Assembly: GCF_002608075.1 (NCBI RefSeq)
Contig: NZ_LAHA01000015.1
Span: 1 to 64,000 of the forward strand
Length of the DNA stretch: 64,000 bases
Direction: 5' to 3'
Origin: Nostoc linckia z4
GTDB taxonomy: Bacteria; Cyanobacteriota; Cyanobacteriia; Cyanobacteriales; Nostocaceae
Position 1 is the stretch's first letter; the number at the start of each line of letters is the position of its first letter. The notes below the pieces were generated by a model, which worked only from the letters and a program-made list of their open reading frames with translations, was not told where the DNA came from and did no database searches. The position numbers were made by a program, and so were the translations under genes. Shown here in pieces: positions 33,411-40,786 of the stretch.

Positions 33411-34204
33411 TAAGCAATTCTCCTTTTATCACTTGCAATTTTTCTCCAATTACTCAATTCCGCAACTGAATAATGCTTTTTCTGGCTATATTCACCCCAT
33501 CTGTACAGGGTGAATAGTGAAACCTTAAACCCACAAGCAGCAAGGTATTTGGGTAAATCTTTTCCCTTGCACCCCTTCATGTGCCACTCGTGAAACTGCT
33601 TACCACTGGATGCTGTTTCTAGCGTCATCGCTTCACGGGTGCGATCGCGCATCATCAACAATAAGCGATTCACCGAAGGAAGACTACCTTTGTAGTTGTC
33701 ACGCCGCCAGCAAGCAATGAATACTAATAGTGTTGCTGTACCCTCATCAACTTGTTTGATTCTTAGAGAAAGTCCGAGGTGCTTCTTCCAATTAACCCAG
33801 CACTTCCTAGAAATCTCCCTCCCCATAATTTCGTCACAGCAAACTTTAACCTTGGCGATCGCTACTAATTTCTCTTGAGGTTGAGTTTTTGGAGTTTCCC
33901 CGTTGGCGATCGCTTCAAATACTTCCTCAATTTTGTATTCATTACTTAGCCAGTATTGTCTGAGGGTTTTGTAGGTCAGCTTGCGCCTGGGGAACTGCCG
34001 CCTAAACCACGCTAAGCACAAGAATAATTGTGTTTGCTCGTCAGTATATTTGCGAGTTTTTAGTCTTTTACCTTGGGCATAACAAGCTCCTACAAGTTCT
34101 TGCCAATGATGCCAGGTTCTATAGGGGATTTTTCTGCGAAGAATTATCTCGCATTGTTTGATTAAGTTCGGATGCTGGGCCATCCAATCTTCGATGATTG
34201 TCAT
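33410..34204 (-). CDS. Hypothetical protein with two copies of a ~60-aa domain, 264 aa
   Basis: Residues ~22-88 (RRKIPYRTWHHWQELVGACY, then LFLCLAWFRRQF) and ~128-190 (GREISRKCWVNWKKHLGLSL, then LLVFIACWRRDN) align with each other. Both have a W-x2-W pair and a hydrophobic strand ending in W/F-RR. A third module (AACGFKVSLFTLYRWGEYSQ) follows at the C-terminus and resembles a helix-turn-helix end. Possibly DNA-binding; family unknown. Confidence 0.7.
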   Translation of the reverse strand: MTIIEDWMAQHPNLIKQCEIILRRKIPYRTWHHWQELVGACYAQGKRLKTRKYTDEQTQLFLCLAWFRRQFPRRKLTYKTLRQYWLSNEYKIEEVFEAIANGETPKTQPQEKLVAIAKVKVCCDEIMGREISRKCWVNWKKHLGLSLRIKQVDEGTATLLVFIACWRRDNYKGSLPSVNRLLLMMRDRTREAMTLETASSGKQFHEWHMKGCKGKDLPKYLAACGFKVSLFTLYRWGEYSQKKHYSVAELSNWRKIASDKRRIA

Positions 34205-34358
34205 TTTTCACGATTAACCAAGTTGCAAGAATACAAAACGTGATTACCCCAACCACCACACAAAATTCTAAAATTCCCGACTCATTATGCTCAATTTTGA
34301 TGCTAGTTTCCACCCTACCATCTGCATGGATAACTGATTTCTCCTCCTTTTTGTACAC
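34119..34358 (-). CDS. Small single-pass membrane protein, 79 aa, GTG start
   Basis: A hydrophobic segment at residues ~30-50 (EFCVVVGVITFCILATWLIV) separates a charged N-terminus from a polar tail. The start is GTG and the 3' 86 bp overlap the next gene, so the tail is less certain. Confidence 0.5.
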   Translation of the reverse strand: MYKKEEKSVIHADGRVETSIKIEHNESGILEFCVVVGVITFCILATWLIVKNDNHRRLDGPASELNQTMRDNSSQKNPL

Positions 34359-34670
34359 ATCTAATTCCTGCTTTATGTGTATTAATTTGTATCTGCTTAC
34401 TCAGCACCCCAAAAACACAACACCTTCAAAAGCGCGATTTAGCAGAGGTAATTTTTTGCTTAACTTTAGGTAACTTGATTCAAAACAAGACAAATCAAGA
34501 GTTTTGTGAAAAGTTGGCTTTTCATCAGTCCCTCTCTATGGTTTTTTGAGCCTCTGCACTTTGGCAATTGTGCCAATTTATTGAAGTTTGTGAATTCTGC
34601 AAAAACCCCCGCAAACCTTATCCTCAAAGCATCATCACCAGAATTGACGATTAAATCTGCAATACAAAAT
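34359..34670. other. About 310 bp without a convincing gene
   Basis: Two opposite-strand frames of 72-75 codons overlap here. The minus one begins at TTG, and neither has a supportive ribosome-binding site or protein-like composition. I annotate neither. Confidence 0.55.
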
Positions 34671-34991
34671 TTAGTCTTGGTCAAGAGTCAAGTGTACGGT
34701 GACTCTATGTCTATTTTTGTACTGGTTTTGTAGGTGATGTAACTTTTGCTCAATACTGCTTTGGTGTTTTTGGAACAACTTTTCAAGTTCCTCTTTCGAG
34801 GTGTTGTTGAATTGTTCCCGGCTGTGGATTCCTGGTTTAATTCCAAGGAAAGTTCTGATTTCGAGAACTCTTCGGACTTCGCCCCAGGATAAATGGTTAT
34901 TCCCAAATAATCCCAAAGCCTTTAGGTCTTCATTTATTGTGTCCCGACTTTGGATGTCTAAAAGCTCGCGGCATTCTTTGATTGTTGGCAT
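34671..34991 (-). CDS. Hypothetical DNA-binding-like protein, 106 aa
   Basis: The N-terminus MPTIKECRELLDIQSRDTIN then LSWGEVRRVLEIR suggests a short HTH-like fold. The C-terminal 50 residues are coiled coil. It follows the 55-aa gene by 2 bp and is cotranscribed with it. Confidence 0.65.
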   Translation of the reverse strand: MPTIKECRELLDIQSRDTINEDLKALGLFGNNHLSWGEVRRVLEIRTFLGIKPGIHSREQFNNTSKEELEKLFQKHQSSIEQKLHHLQNQYKNRHRVTVHLTLDQD

Positions 34992-34993
34992 GA

Positions 34994-35161
34994 CTATTGG
35001 GCGGTTTTTCTAAGTTCCTCTTTTACCTCTTGCCACGACCGATTTGTTGAAAGTTGCTGAGCATTTTCAATTAATTTTTTATAGTTGGCGCTCGTACCGT
35101 CGCCGCGTGCTGAATTGATTGCGAATATTTCAGCTTGTTGAGTATCGCTAAGTTTGTTCAT
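34994..35161 (-). CDS. Small hypothetical protein, 55 aa
   Basis: Too short for most gene finders but well placed: it ends 2 bp before the next ATG. MNKLSDTQQAEIFAINSARG is helical and soluble. Unknown family. Confidence 0.6.
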   Translation of the reverse strand: MNKLSDTQQAEIFAINSARGDGTSANYKKLIENAQQLSTNRSWQEVKEELRKTAQ

Positions 35162-35194
35162 ATTTGTTCGTCGAAGGCTTGAACACTTTCATAC

Positions 35195-35216
35195 TAAAAA
35201 ACCCATCAAAGATGGG
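35195..35216 (-). terminator. Rho-independent terminator
   Basis: On the minus strand CCCATC and GATGGG pair with a 3-nt loop, followed by TTTTTTT. It ends the two-gene unit stopping at 35247. Confidence 0.82.
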
Positions 35217-35246
35217 CAAGTTCAAAATGGTAGTAACAATGGTGTT

Positions 35247-35513
35247 TCAGTCTTTGATGCCTGAATTATGCGCTTCAAAAAATAAAACAGAAGTATGGTA
35301 TTCTCGTTCTTCTTTGTCTTGAATAACCACTTCTGCGTTATCAAGATAAGCATTACGCATTGCCCACCCACCTTTTCTGATATACTGATTAGCTATTTTG
35401 AGCTTTATTTCAAATGGATATCGGATTCTACTGCCATCAACTGTATCGACTAAAGCTACGATCTCGTCGCCATCAGTAAGTTGTTTGCACAACTGAATTA
35501 CGTAAGATTTCAT
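35247..35513 (-). CDS. Hypothetical protein, 88 aa
   Basis: Contains IVALVDTVDGSRIRY, which resembles VFLVDTLDGSKHEY of the 114-aa protein at 20 kb. It overlaps the HTH gene upstream by 4 bp and is followed by a terminator. Function unknown. Confidence 0.68.
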   Translation of the reverse strand: MKSYVIQLCKQLTDGDEIVALVDTVDGSRIRYPFEIKLKIANQYIRKGGWAMRNAYLDNAEVVIQDKEEREYHTSVLFFEAHNSGIKD

Positions 35514-35710
35514 GCCGATATCAATTGCTCCGAACTCAATTGCTGGTCAATTTTATTTGCCAAGATGAATGCCATTTTGGGAGGGTTGCGATAATTGCTA
35601 GCAGTTTTACTAAATGCCCATCGGCGTACTTCCGCTTCAGTCAGTCCAAATTCTCCGGCCAACTGATGGTAAGACCAATGGTGCTTTCTCATTAAGTCGA
35701 TTGGGTGCAT
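35510..35710 (-). CDS. Small HTH regulator, 66 aa
   Basis: I start it at the internal ATG (MHPIDLMRKHHWSYHQLAGE) preceded by AGGAG. It continues with a HTH pattern (FGLTEAEVRRWAF). It lies next to the strand switch at 35.86 kb, a likely site for a local regulator. An upstream frame adds 23 residues without features. Confidence 0.66.
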   Translation of the reverse strand: MHPIDLMRKHHWSYHQLAGEFGLTEAEVRRWAFSKTASNYRNPPKMAFILANKIDQQLSSEQLISA

Positions 35711-35879
35711 ACTTGAATTGCTCTCCTGTGAGTTGTAAATAGCGAACAGGCGGGAAGTCCTGGAAGATGTCTCGCACACATCTCCAGGGCGCTTTTTGAG
35801 TATCTTACCACGGTTTAAAATTTTTAGATAAATTTGCCATCACATAAGGTAAACTAGTGGCAAGAATAGACCTTAGAAA

Positions 35880-36392
35880 ATGGCATATCAATTCTCACTT
35901 ACCTATTACTACATCACTCAAGAACATGACGATTACCTTACTTCATTCAGCGAAGCATCGGGGGATAGTCGGCAAACACTAGTTATGCAGTACGTTCGCG
36001 GATGGTTGGGACGCAACCGCAAATATTACGAACAGCTAGCAAAGATTGATGTAGCTAAAAGGGAAATGGATATTGATGAGTGGGTGAATGTAGTTATAAA
36101 TGATGGTTTTGCTGGAATGCCTGACTATAGATATCCAATAGCGGATGGCGATATACCCCCCAATCCCCTTGGGCATATTGTCTTACCTGGAAATATGGAA
36201 AGGCGAGATATCAACTACATTCATTTGACCAAGCAAAACTACATTTTGCTAAGAACGGGCATTCATTTTGATGGTGGGCGAATTGCTCACTTCATGTCAA
36301 AAGTTGTCCACGAACACTTATTTAGGAACTGGCAGGTACTTTACCTGCCACAAATTCAAGCCGAAACTTCAAATGATTGGTTAAAGGAGTAA
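35880..36392 (+). CDS. Hypothetical protein, 170 aa
   Basis: First gene of the plus-strand half. The N-terminus (YYITQEHDDYLTSFSEASGD, then RQTLVMQYVRGWL) resembles a ribbon-helix-helix-like beginning followed by a unique C-terminal domain. Unrecognised family. Confidence 0.7.
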   Translation: MAYQFSLTYYYITQEHDDYLTSFSEASGDSRQTLVMQYVRGWLGRNRKYYEQLAKIDVAKREMDIDEWVNVVINDGFAGMPDYRYPIADGDIPPNPLGHIVLPGNMERRDINYIHLTKQNYILLRTGIHFDGGRIAHFMSKVVHEHLFRNWQVLYLPQIQAETSNDWLKE

Positions 36393-36396
36393 GACA

Positions 36397-36729
36397 ATGG
36401 TAGCAACCCCAGCTAATAGCGAATTGACTTTAGAAAAAGTCACTGCCGCGATCGCACTTATCTTAGAAGAACTTGGCGAACCACAAAATGAAGCACAGCG
36501 CCAAGGCTTATCGGCTTATAAGTCTGGTAATCAGACATTTGTGAAGAGGTTATCGCTAGTAAACCCAACCGACTATTTCCTTAAATCGTTGGGGTATTTG
36601 GGAGGAGCATTAAAGCTGACACCCAACACAGACACGATTCTTGCAGAGTCTCTGCGCGCAGCTGTCGATCATCGCAGAGAAGCAAAGTTGCAGGAGTTGG
36701 GCTTCAAAATTGGTGAAATTCTAGATTGA
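36397..36729 (+). CDS. Hypothetical protein, 110 aa
   Basis: AAAGGAG precedes the ATG. Acidic helical protein (LALILEEL-type N-terminus, C-terminus ELGFKIGEILD). It lies 4 bp after the 170-aa gene and is probably cotranscribed. No family known. Confidence 0.68.
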   Translation: MVATPANSELTLEKVTAAIALILEELGEPQNEAQRQGLSAYKSGNQTFVKRLSLVNPTDYFLKSLGYLGGALKLTPNTDTILAESLRAAVDHRREAKLQELGFKIGEILD

Positions 36730-36740
36730 GAATTTTCTTA

Positions 36741-36795
36741 GTGAATGAGCGAGATCGCGCTCATTCACATTAAAAAACCCAGCTTTAATGCTGGG
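36741..36795. promoter_or_regulatory. Two hairpins over the start of the 119-aa gene
   Basis: GTGAATGAGCG pairs with CGCTCATTCAC at 36741-36768 and buries the proposed ATG. At 36772-36795, CCCAGC/GCTGGG with a T-run on the minus strand forms a terminator-like hairpin. They may control the gene or show that the true start is later. Confidence 0.6.
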
Positions 36796-37104
36796 ATCGC
36801 AGTTGAGTTTTACATACCTAAATTGATGATTAACCATTTTTACGATCCTTTAGCCCATTCGCCCCAAGAAAACCAACAGTATTTGATTGAGTTGGTCAAA
36901 GAAATGCGATCGCTTTTGGTGGAGATGCAGCACGGTGAAGAAGATTATTTGCGTTCCTCGAAAGATACTAGAGCAATGCTGCTGGCTGTTATATCAGAGG
37001 CGGAAAAATGCTTAAAGCCATCCGAAGAACCTAGTCGAAAAGATGAGATTGTAGTTGATTATGGGTTTAACCCAGAGCATTTACAGCGTATTTTAGGTGA
37101 ATGA
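36745..37104 (+). CDS. Hypothetical protein, 119 aa; start uncertain
   Basis: The first ATG lies in a hairpin. The next ATG at 36826 (MINHFYDPLAHSPQ) is an alternative that avoids the repeats, although no clear ribosome-binding site is near it. The protein is acidic and helical (LIELVKEMRSLLVEMQHGEE). Unrecognised. Confidence 0.55.
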   Translation: MSEIALIHIKKPSFNAGIAVEFYIPKLMINHFYDPLAHSPQENQQYLIELVKEMRSLLVEMQHGEEDYLRSSKDTRAMLLAVISEAEKCLKPSEEPSRKDEIVVDYGFNPEHLQRILGE

Positions 37105-37112
37105 GGTACATG

Positions 37113-37140
37113 GTAAAGGCGAACGTCCGTTCGCCTTTAC
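37113..37140 (+). terminator. Perfect 13-bp hairpin after the 119-aa gene
   Basis: GTAAAGGCGAACG pairs with its complement across a 2-nt loop. No T-run follows, so it may be only a structured end. Confidence 0.5.
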
Positions 37141-37177
37141 AATAGTCTGTACCTTATAAACTCCGAATCTGCTGTGT

Positions 37178-37501
37178 ATGACCGTTGAAGAACTGATTGA
37201 GAAGTTGCGATCGGTTTCCTTTAGATATGCAGGTTGCAATCCGCGCTAGCAATAACTGGCTGGAAATTGTATCGATATGTCGCGCTTTTGAGCATCCACC
37301 GTCTGAACCCCACAACGCTCAGACGTTAACTACAACTTTTGGTTTAACTCTCAACACGGACGCGCACCGACTTGGGCAGATGCGATGGCTCACTACTCAG
37401 AAAAGGTGCAGCAAAAGTGGATGACTCAATTTAGTAAGTGCGGAACAGATATCTATTCCGCACTTACTAACTGGCAATTTAAAATCCGAGCAAGAACTTA
37501 G
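37178..37501 (+). pseudogene. Frameshifted remnant, two or more breaks
   Basis: The sequence opens MTVEELIEKLR, then hits a frame change at GCGATCGG, after which FPLDMQVAIRASNNWLEIVS continues in another frame. A further change is needed to reach FWFNSQHGRAPTWADAMAHY and KWMTQFSKCGTDIY, which ends at 37501. Joined, these look like a small protein with an EELIEKL..FP.DMQV start. A 13-bp hairpin at about 37431-37466 lies inside the last piece. I treat it as a broken gene. Confidence 0.6.
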
Positions 37502-37553
37502 CGATCGCCTAAATTCTTGACCTGCTAAAAGTCTGGGAATGATACCATACTCT

Positions 37554-37745
37554 ATGAACCAATTAATAACTCAAGCCCAAGCAAGTCGCCTGTGGGCGAT
37601 CGCCTATAAAGAACTCGGATTAAAAGAAAAAGAAGTAAGATTGGTTTTTGGAGAATTTGGAGTAACTTCCACAACCGATATTCCGCTAAATCAATACAAC
37701 CAAGTTCTTCAAAGGCTCAAGGAATATGCCGATGTGGAATTTTAA
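37554..37745 (+). CDS. Small hypothetical protein, 63 aa
   Basis: MNQLITQAQASRLWAIAYKE, then KEKEVRLVFGEFG, is reminiscent of C-terminal regions of phage recombination proteins, but it stands alone here. Unknown function. Confidence 0.65.
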   Translation: MNQLITQAQASRLWAIAYKELGLKEKEVRLVFGEFGVTSTTDIPLNQYNQVLQRLKEYADVEF

Positions 37746-37750
37746 TAACA

Positions 37751-38002
37751 ATGACCAACCTAGATTATTCAGAGCATAGATACGCCATCATCACCCCAGA
37801 CGGCAAGGGCAAATACACCCTCACTTACGATTTAGACGGTAAAGAATGGCGACATCCATCTGCCTGGGAAAGTGTTGAGCCGATCGAGGAATATATCAAT
37901 CGCTTTACAAAAGAAACATCCACTAGTTTCTACAAACTTATTCGAGATTCCCCCGAAGGCAGAATTTATAGAAGAAATCGGCTCCCTAGCATCTACTTGT
38001 GA
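37751..38002 (+). CDS. Hypothetical protein, 83 aa
   Basis: A small beta-rich domain (YAIITPDGKGKYTLTYDLDG) followed by a helical tail. It sits 5 bp after the 63-aa gene. Family unknown. Confidence 0.66.
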   Translation: MTNLDYSEHRYAIITPDGKGKYTLTYDLDGKEWRHPSAWESVEPIEEYINRFTKETSTSFYKLIRDSPEGRIYRRNRLPSIYL

Positions 38003-38063
38003 GGCGTTAGCCCTTGGTTTTGTATAGGGCTAATAAATGGCATGTTCGCAGGAAAAACTAAAC

Positions 38064-38090
38064 GTGGGGTGGGCATCTTGCCCACCCCAC
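38064..38090. repeat. Strong intergenic hairpin
   Basis: GTGGGGTGGGC pairs perfectly with GCCCACCCCAC over a 5-nt loop. The type is common between cyanobacterial genes (REP-like). It may stop transcription but lacks a T-run. Confidence 0.65.
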
Positions 38091-38125
38091 AATCAAATCT
38101 ATCCCAACATTTAAGGCTAGACATG

Positions 38126-38247
38126 CTAGTGGTCTGTCCCATTAATTTTGCTGGGTTAATAAACGAACTGCAAAGGGCGCAAAGAGCGCAAAGAAAGAAA
38201 AATTAAGAATGAGTTTACCCATCAGAACTAATGGGACAGACCACTAG
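38126..38247. mobile_element. MITE-like element, ~122 bp with terminal inverted repeats
   Basis: The ends CTAGTGGTCTGTCCCATTA and its complement form 19-bp perfect inverted repeats. The interior holds GCAAAGGGCGCAAAGAGCGC and an AT-rich tail, and no coding potential. It is bounded by TA at each end, compatible with TA-target transposons of the IS630/Tc1 type (inference). Confidence 0.75.
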
Positions 38248-38263
38248 TACAAACGGTTGCACG

Positions 38264-38286
38264 AAAAACCCAGCATCAAAGCTGGG
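38264..38286 (-). terminator. Minus-strand terminator-like hairpin
   Basis: CCCAGC/GCTGGG with a 6-nt loop, followed on the minus strand by TTTTT. Similar in form to the one at 36.78 kb. No minus gene is adjacent. Confidence 0.5.
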
Positions 38287-38390
38287 TAGGAAATTGTAAT
38301 AGATTGATTAACTAATTTTTAACAAACCCACAGGCGCGATCGCACCCCCTCACTCCTTGTTCGTGACACTGGCAATACAAAGGTCAAGTA

Positions 38391-38612
38391 GTGCCCAAGG
38401 ATTTTGATGAGTATTGGGAGAGCAATAATTTGCCTGCGATCGCGGTTCAAGCAATTATAAAATCGTTTGAACAAAAGATGAACGAACGCATTACTTACCC
38501 CCATACTCGTTTACAATGCACTTATCAAGAACTGCTATATTTACAATCAAAGCAAATCGCTTGGTTTTTAACTGGAGAAATTGAAGAATATTACTCACCT
38601 GATTTGAGGTAA
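38391..38612 (+). CDS. Hypothetical protein, 73 aa, GTG start
   Basis: Starts at GTG because the frame is stopped just upstream. MPKDFDEYWESNNLPAIAVQ then AIIKSFEQKMNER is helical. A HIP1-like site lies within it. Family unknown. Confidence 0.6.
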   Translation: MPKDFDEYWESNNLPAIAVQAIIKSFEQKMNERITYPHTRLQCTYQELLYLQSKQIAWFLTGEIEEYYSPDLR

Positions 38613-38615
38613 ATT

Positions 38616-38819
38616 ATGTTTACAACTACTAAAACCAATAACCAACCGACAACTTTCCCGCTTGTACCTGATAGTTTAGCTTTCTCATCGCTACAAACAA
38701 AAGGGATTCATGACCATAACATAGATAAAACACTTAAATTGATTACTTTTACTTTTCATATTCAAAGCTATTCTCAAGGAGTTTATATAAATAGAAATTA
38801 TTTTTCAATAAAACATTAA
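38616..38819 (+). CDS. Doubtful small protein, 67 aa
   Basis: Begins 3 bp after the upstream stop. Polar N-terminus (MFTTTKTNNQPTTF) and no features. Plausible only by position. Confidence 0.4.
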   Translation: MFTTTKTNNQPTTFPLVPDSLAFSSLQTKGIHDHNIDKTLKLITFTFHIQSYSQGVYINRNYFSIKH

Positions 38820-38829
38820 AAAGTTCGTG

Positions 38830-39082
38830 CCTTCTTCAAGGAATTCTGTTTCCTGCCCACTGAGAGCGACCAAAGGGAGTAAGGGTTTAAGTCCCCCACC
38901 AAAATCGAACGCGAGTGCGTCTCGTTGGCGCAGCCTCTCGTAGAGAAGAGAAGCCTACACTGATTGCAAACCTTCTGCCTTCTGCCCTCTGCCTTCTTGT
39001 GTAGGTCTGTTCGCGTAGCGTCTCGTAGAGAAGCCCAGACTGCATTGCATCCTTCTGCCCTCTGCCCTCTGCCTTCTTCACA
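38830..39082. repeat. Compound repeat region (STRR plus palindromic units)
   Basis: It contains CTTCTGCC/CTCTGCC arrays at about 38970-38998 and 39049-39078. Palindromic CTCGTAGAGAAG units lie at ~38936 and ~39023. A stretch at 38830-38905 is shared with 150-210. No gene is supported. The reading frame across it on the minus strand is repeat translation. Confidence 0.75.
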
Positions 39083-39096
39083 GCTTTGACAACATA

Positions 39097-39366
39097 ATGC
39101 TTACTTTAGAGACAGAGTTTGAAATTCAAAAAGTAAAAAAGATAGCTTTAGAACATGGTTTAAATTTTCACGCTCAAGGAACATTAAGTTTTAATGTTTT
39201 AGACGAATATTTAGAGTGTTTAGATGAAATCTCACCTTTATTTGCCACCGTTAAATGGGATGGCAGACGATGGATTTGTAGACGTATGGGTCTATATTAC
39301 ACGTCGTTTTCTGCGCTTGAAACAGTTTTTCAAAAAGCCAATAGTTTATATTTTTGGGAAGAATGA
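39097..39366 (+). CDS. Hypothetical protein, 89 aa
   Basis: MLTLETEFEIQKVKKIALEH, then ATVKWDGRRWICRRMGLYY. Small soluble protein, not recognised. Its end overlaps the next gene start by 4 bp. Confidence 0.65.
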   Translation: MLTLETEFEIQKVKKIALEHGLNFHAQGTLSFNVLDEYLECLDEISPLFATVKWDGRRWICRRMGLYYTSFSALETVFQKANSLYFWEE

Positions 39367-39695
39367 TGATAGGAATTATATTAATTGATTTGCCCAGCAC
39401 CATTGAAGGGGATTACTTTTTTCGTAGCGGAGAAATAGTTCAAGTTGGATATCACAGAGCAAATGGAGAACTTTGTGATGCAGAAGATGAATATCTTTGG
39501 GCAGAAAATTTCGGATGGAATCCAAAATCTAGTTTGGATTTTTTAAATGCTGATGAAGTGGCAATAGTTTTGGAAATTATCACTCAAAAAGAAGCTCACG
39601 TTTTTCTTGAGCAAGAACTTAGCAAGAAAGGCAGAGGGCAGGAGGCAGAAGGAAATTCTGATTCCTGCCCTCTGCCTTCTTCACCGATCGCCTAA
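39363..39695 (+). CDS. Hypothetical protein with repeat-derived C-terminus, 110 aa
   Basis: Begins MMIGIILIDLPSTIEGDYFF with GGAAGA upstream. The body is acidic (EEYLW-type). The last ~20 residues (KKGRGQEAEGNSDSCPLPSS) are encoded by an STRR array, so the natural end is probably earlier in evolution and the repeat has been captured. Confidence 0.6.
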   Translation: MMIGIILIDLPSTIEGDYFFRSGEIVQVGYHRANGELCDAEDEYLWAENFGWNPKSSLDFLNADEVAIVLEIITQKEAHVFLEQELSKKGRGQEAEGNSDSCPLPSSPIA

Positions 39696-39873
39696 ATTCT
39701 TGACAATATAAGTAACATTTTTACTTTTTGCCATAAAAGTATGTCATCAGTTCTTGACATATTTTTTTAATCATTAACGCAAGAATCAATATTTCACCCC
39801 TGCATCTGGGGAGTAGTCCCCAGATGCATACCTGAAACTCCTATTATTGCGTTGCACATCAAAATAAGTATCA
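39696..39873. other. Intergenic, hairpin at 39801-39828
   Basis: TGCATCTGGGGA pairs perfectly with TCCCCAGATGCA over GTAG. The same 10-bp stem (CATCTGGGGA) recurs twice in the 78-bp repeats at 62.93-63.08 kb. No T-run follows on either strand. Confidence 0.7.
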
Positions 39874-40689
39874 TTACGGTGCTAATTTAGCCTTTTTGTA
39901 TCGATGTTCTATATACCACTCGGATAGTAGTGGGGTGTAGATTTTCATAATTTCCAAGACCATGTCTGCCATAATTCTGATTTCATCTTGGGCATTAGCT
40001 TTAGTTCTCAAATCCATCCAGTGCCACAAAGCTTCAATTGTGGATGACATTGAAAAGTCTTGCCTGAAGCATTGGGGTAGTGAGTACCTAGCATTTTCGT
40101 AGGGTTGCCCAAGCGATGTCCTTTTTTTAAAAACAACGCACCGATTATAGTATTCTGCTATATCAAACTCCCGCATAGTTTGGGTATATTCAAATGAATT
40201 GCCCTCGCGATCGCGCTGCCTACCCACTGGCGGAACATAAAAAACCTCTTCTACACTCAATTCCCCACTAGCCACCTTAATAAATCTTTCCCCGGTGTAC
40301 CTACCAGACTGGACTAAATAAGTGGTGTTCTGTTTTACAGCAAGTTCCAATGCAATCAAGTCTTCATCTAGGAGGGTGCAGCTGTCTTTGTGCCTGACAA
40401 TTTGCATTACCGTATTGTGATCAAATCCTTTAAAATGAAGCACCACAAACCCGAAATTGAGAACCGAATAATGTCCCCTATCCCCAGCGAGTTGATGCTT
40501 GATAATTGCCGACTCCGATCTAGCATTGCTGGGCGGGACATCTTCCATTGTCCAGTGGTCAGATACACACTGGTGCTGCGATCGCCAAATTCCTTTCCCT
40601 GGTCTAGGGGATGAAGCATCGGTATCCAGTGCCACAGCAAAACCGTATTTTTCACAGATACAAGTGAGGTTTTTTAATTTGTAAATCAT
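39874..40689 (-). CDS. thyX: Flavin-dependent thymidylate synthase-like (ThyX), 271 aa
   Basis: It should make dTMP from dUMP with FAD and methylenetetrahydrofolate. The ThyX signature RHR..S..E.S.RY is stretched: RHK at 99-101 and QSGRY at 127-131, with ~18 extra residues between, rich in Leu and Glu. The C-terminal NARYSLPQ and LRTKANAQDEIRIMAD are typical of ThyX (substrate and FAD site). It stands alone on the minus strand. Whether the insertion leaves it active is unknown. Confidence 0.78.
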   Translation of the reverse strand: MIYKLKNLTCICEKYGFAVALDTDASSPRPGKGIWRSQHQCVSDHWTMEDVPPSNARSESAIIKHQLAGDRGHYSVLNFGFVVLHFKGFDHNTVMQIVRHKDSCTLLDEDLIALELAVKQNTTYLVQSGRYTGERFIKVASGELSVEEVFYVPPVGRQRDREGNSFEYTQTMREFDIAEYYNRCVVFKKRTSLGQPYENARYSLPQCFRQDFSMSSTIEALWHWMDLRTKANAQDEIRIMADMVLEIMKIYTPLLSEWYIEHRYKKAKLAP

Positions 40690-40712
40690 CTACGCCATCC
40701 AAAAACAAAACA

Positions 40713-40760
40713 CCATGTTAATTCGTAATTCGTAATTCATAATTCGTAATTCGTAATTAA
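40713..40760. repeat. AATTCGT repeat array
   Basis: Six or so AATTCGT/AATTCAT units lie between the divergent ThyX and 103-aa genes, so they fall in both promoters. Confidence 0.75.
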
Positions 40761-40786
40761 AATATTCAAAGAGTTTCTTTACTACC

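Noticed and set aside
34466..34733. Opposite frames of 72 and 75 codons
   Set aside because: They overlap each other, lack good starts and have no protein-like features.
38887..39081. Minus-strand frame of 64 codons in the compound repeat
   Set aside because: Entirely repeat-derived sequence.
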